Positions 4,929-5,909 of a stretch of DNA of 5,909 bases are shown in pieces. How positions within the stretch are numbered: position 1 is the first letter of the stretch; every line of letters starts with the position of its first letter. This stretch comes from Candidatus Stercoripulliclostridium pullicola (GTDB lineage Bacteria; Bacillota; Clostridia; Christensenellales; DTU072): NCBI GenBank assembly GCA_017694145.1, contig JADINF010000166.1, positions 1 through 5,909 of the forward strand, given 5' to 3'. The notes under the pieces are model-generated. The model had not been told where the DNA came from. It did no database searches and was given only the letters and a program-made list of their open reading frames with translations. The position numbers and the translations under genes were made by a program.

Positions 4929-5909
4929 TCAACGACCTTTTTTCTCGGCGTAAACGGCTTCGAAAAGACCGTAAAGATACATGGCTCCCAAAGCGCGGTC
5001 GTAAAGACCGTAACCGGGCTTGCCCTGCTCTCCCCAGATCATTCTGCCGTGATCGGGTCTGACGTAACCGTCGAAGCCGCCGTCTACGAGCGCGCGCACT
5101 ATAGCGAGCATATCGAGGGAGCCCGCGCGGGTGGGATGCGCCGTTTCCTGGAACTTACGCGCCGCGTCGTGGCGCACGTTCCTGAGGTGAGCGAAATGAA
5201 TTCTTCCTTCGGCAATTTTTATCATTTCGACGAGGTCGTTTGAGGGACTCGCGCCGAAGCTTCCCGTGCAGAAGGTAACGCCGTTACGCACGGAAGGATT
5301 GAGATCGAGGAAGCGCTTGAGATACTCCGCGTCGGTGATGATGCGCGGAAGCCCGAATATCCCCCACGGCGGGTCGTCGGGGTGGATAGCCATATTGACG
5401 TCGCACTCTTCCGCTACGGGAATGACCGCGTCGAGGAAATACTTGAGATTCGCAAAAAGCTTGTCCTCGTCGATATCCTTATATGCGTTGAGAAGTCCTA
5501 CGAGCTGCTCGTGAGTGTAGCTCTCGTCCCAGCCCGGCAAAGAGAGCGATGTCTTGAGAGGATTGAGCGAGAGAACGGTCTCCTCGTCGTACGCGAGCGA
5601 ATTGCTGCCGTCAGCAAGCGGGCGAGCCATTTCGCTGCGCAACCAGTCGAAAACGGGCATGAAATTATAACAAATACATTTCACGCCGTATTTCGCAAGA
5701 CGCCTTACGTTCTCGCAGTAATTGGCGATGAGCCTGTCCCTCGTAGGGGCGCCGAGCTTGATATCCTCGTGCACGGGAACCGATTCCACCACTTCGAAGG
5801 TAAGACCGTGAGAAGCGGCGGTATCTTTGAGAGCGAGTATGCTTTTTTCGCTCCAGACCTCGCCTACCGGCACGTCGTAAACCGCGCTTACGACGGAATC
5901 CACTACCGG
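4929..5909 (-). CDS. uxuA: Mannonate dehydratase UxuA (5'-partial)
   Basis: Predicted to dehydrate D-mannonate to 2-keto-3-deoxy-D-gluconate in cytoplasmic hexuronate catabolism. The visible 326 codons run off the right edge of the window. The first residues (PVVDSVVSAVYDVPVGEVW) align from memory with roughly residue 25-35 of complete UxuA proteins, so the true start lies outside and the GTG at 5903 is only an internal Val codon. Counting from that codon, the expected Mn-binding residues of the family are all present: His174 (IHPDDPP), Cys212 (FCTGSFG), His239 (HFAHLR) and Asp284 (RPDHGRM). VESVPVHEDIK (39-49) and CYNFMPVFDW (78-87) are further UxuA signatures. The spacing between motifs matches the short Gram-positive form rather than the longer E. 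coli protein. It ends in TGA, 78 nt before the SDR gene, its expected pathway partner. No frameshift is seen. Family assignment is near certain; mannonate as substrate is inferred from family and neighbour. Confidence 0.95.
   Translation of the reverse strand, partial: PVVDSVVSAVYDVPVGEVWSEKSILALKDTAASHGLTFEVVESVPVHEDIKLGAPTRDRLIANYCENVRRLAKYGVKCICYNFMPVFDWLRSEMARPLADGSNSLAYDEETVLSLNPLKTSLSLPGWDESYTHEQLVGLLNAYKDIDEDKLFANLKYFLDAVIPVAEECDVNMAIHPDDPPWGIFGLPRIITDAEYLKRFLDLNPSVRNGVTFCTGSFGASPSNDLVEMIKIAEGRIHFAHLRNVRHDAARKFQETAHPTRAGSLDMLAIVRALVDGGFDGYVRPDHGRMIWGEQGKPGYGLYDRALGAMYLYGLFEAVYAEKKGR

Noticed and set aside
5901..5903. GTG as the start codon of uxuA
   Set aside because: The frame stays open to the window edge and the N-terminal 25-35 residues of UxuA would be missing, so the gene is cut by the window, not started here.

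Overview
The window is a compact block of five protein-coding genes, all read from the minus strand. In transcription order (right to left) they are: mannonate dehydratase (uxuA, 5' end cut off by the window edge), an SDR-type mannonate/fructuronate oxidoreductase (uxuB-like), a TIM-barrel sugar isomerase/epimerase, a Gfo/Idh/MocA NAD(P)-dependent sugar oxidoreductase, and a GH13 alpha-glucosidase of the oligo-1,6-glucosidase (MalL) type. I see no RNA gene, mobile element, CRISPR array or membrane protein. All five products lack an obvious signal peptide and are predicted to be cytoplasmic.

Organism: strong AGGAGG-type ribosome binding sites, the short Gram-positive style of UxuA, the SDR-type UxuB (as in Bacillus, rather than the unrelated long-chain enzyme of E. 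coli) and the gene mix suggest a Firmicutes/Clostridia-like, probably gut, anaerobe. Base composition is mixed, with many NCG codons and few TTA, CTA or TCA codons. The lineage is an inference and cannot be fixed from this window.

Layout: uxuA (about 4929-5909) is followed by a 78-nt gap with a 9-bp hairpin, then the SDR gene (4005-4850). A 129-nt gap follows, the most structured intergenic stretch here, with three hairpins and a 29-bp pure A/T run that may hold a promoter. Next come the isomerase (2949-3875) and the Gfo/Idh gene (1789-2949), which share one base (TAATG) and are probably translationally coupled. A 41-nt gap with another GC-rich hairpin leads to the GH13 gene (56-1747). A last hairpin lies just past its stop codon.

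How the genes may work together: SDR plus UxuA convert D-fructuronate to D-mannonate and then to 2-keto-3-deoxy-D-gluconate, the core of glucuronate catabolism. The GH13 enzyme would release glucose from short imported alpha-glucosides. The coupled isomerase/oxidoreductase pair is the least explained part: the same pairing occurs in inositol and 3-keto-sugar pathways, so it may oxidise and rearrange a sugar or glycoside that the uronate and glucoside enzymes handle before or after it. The substrate cannot be read from sequence. The steps needed to complete the uronate route (UxaC, KdgK, KdgA) and any transporter or regulator are not in the window.
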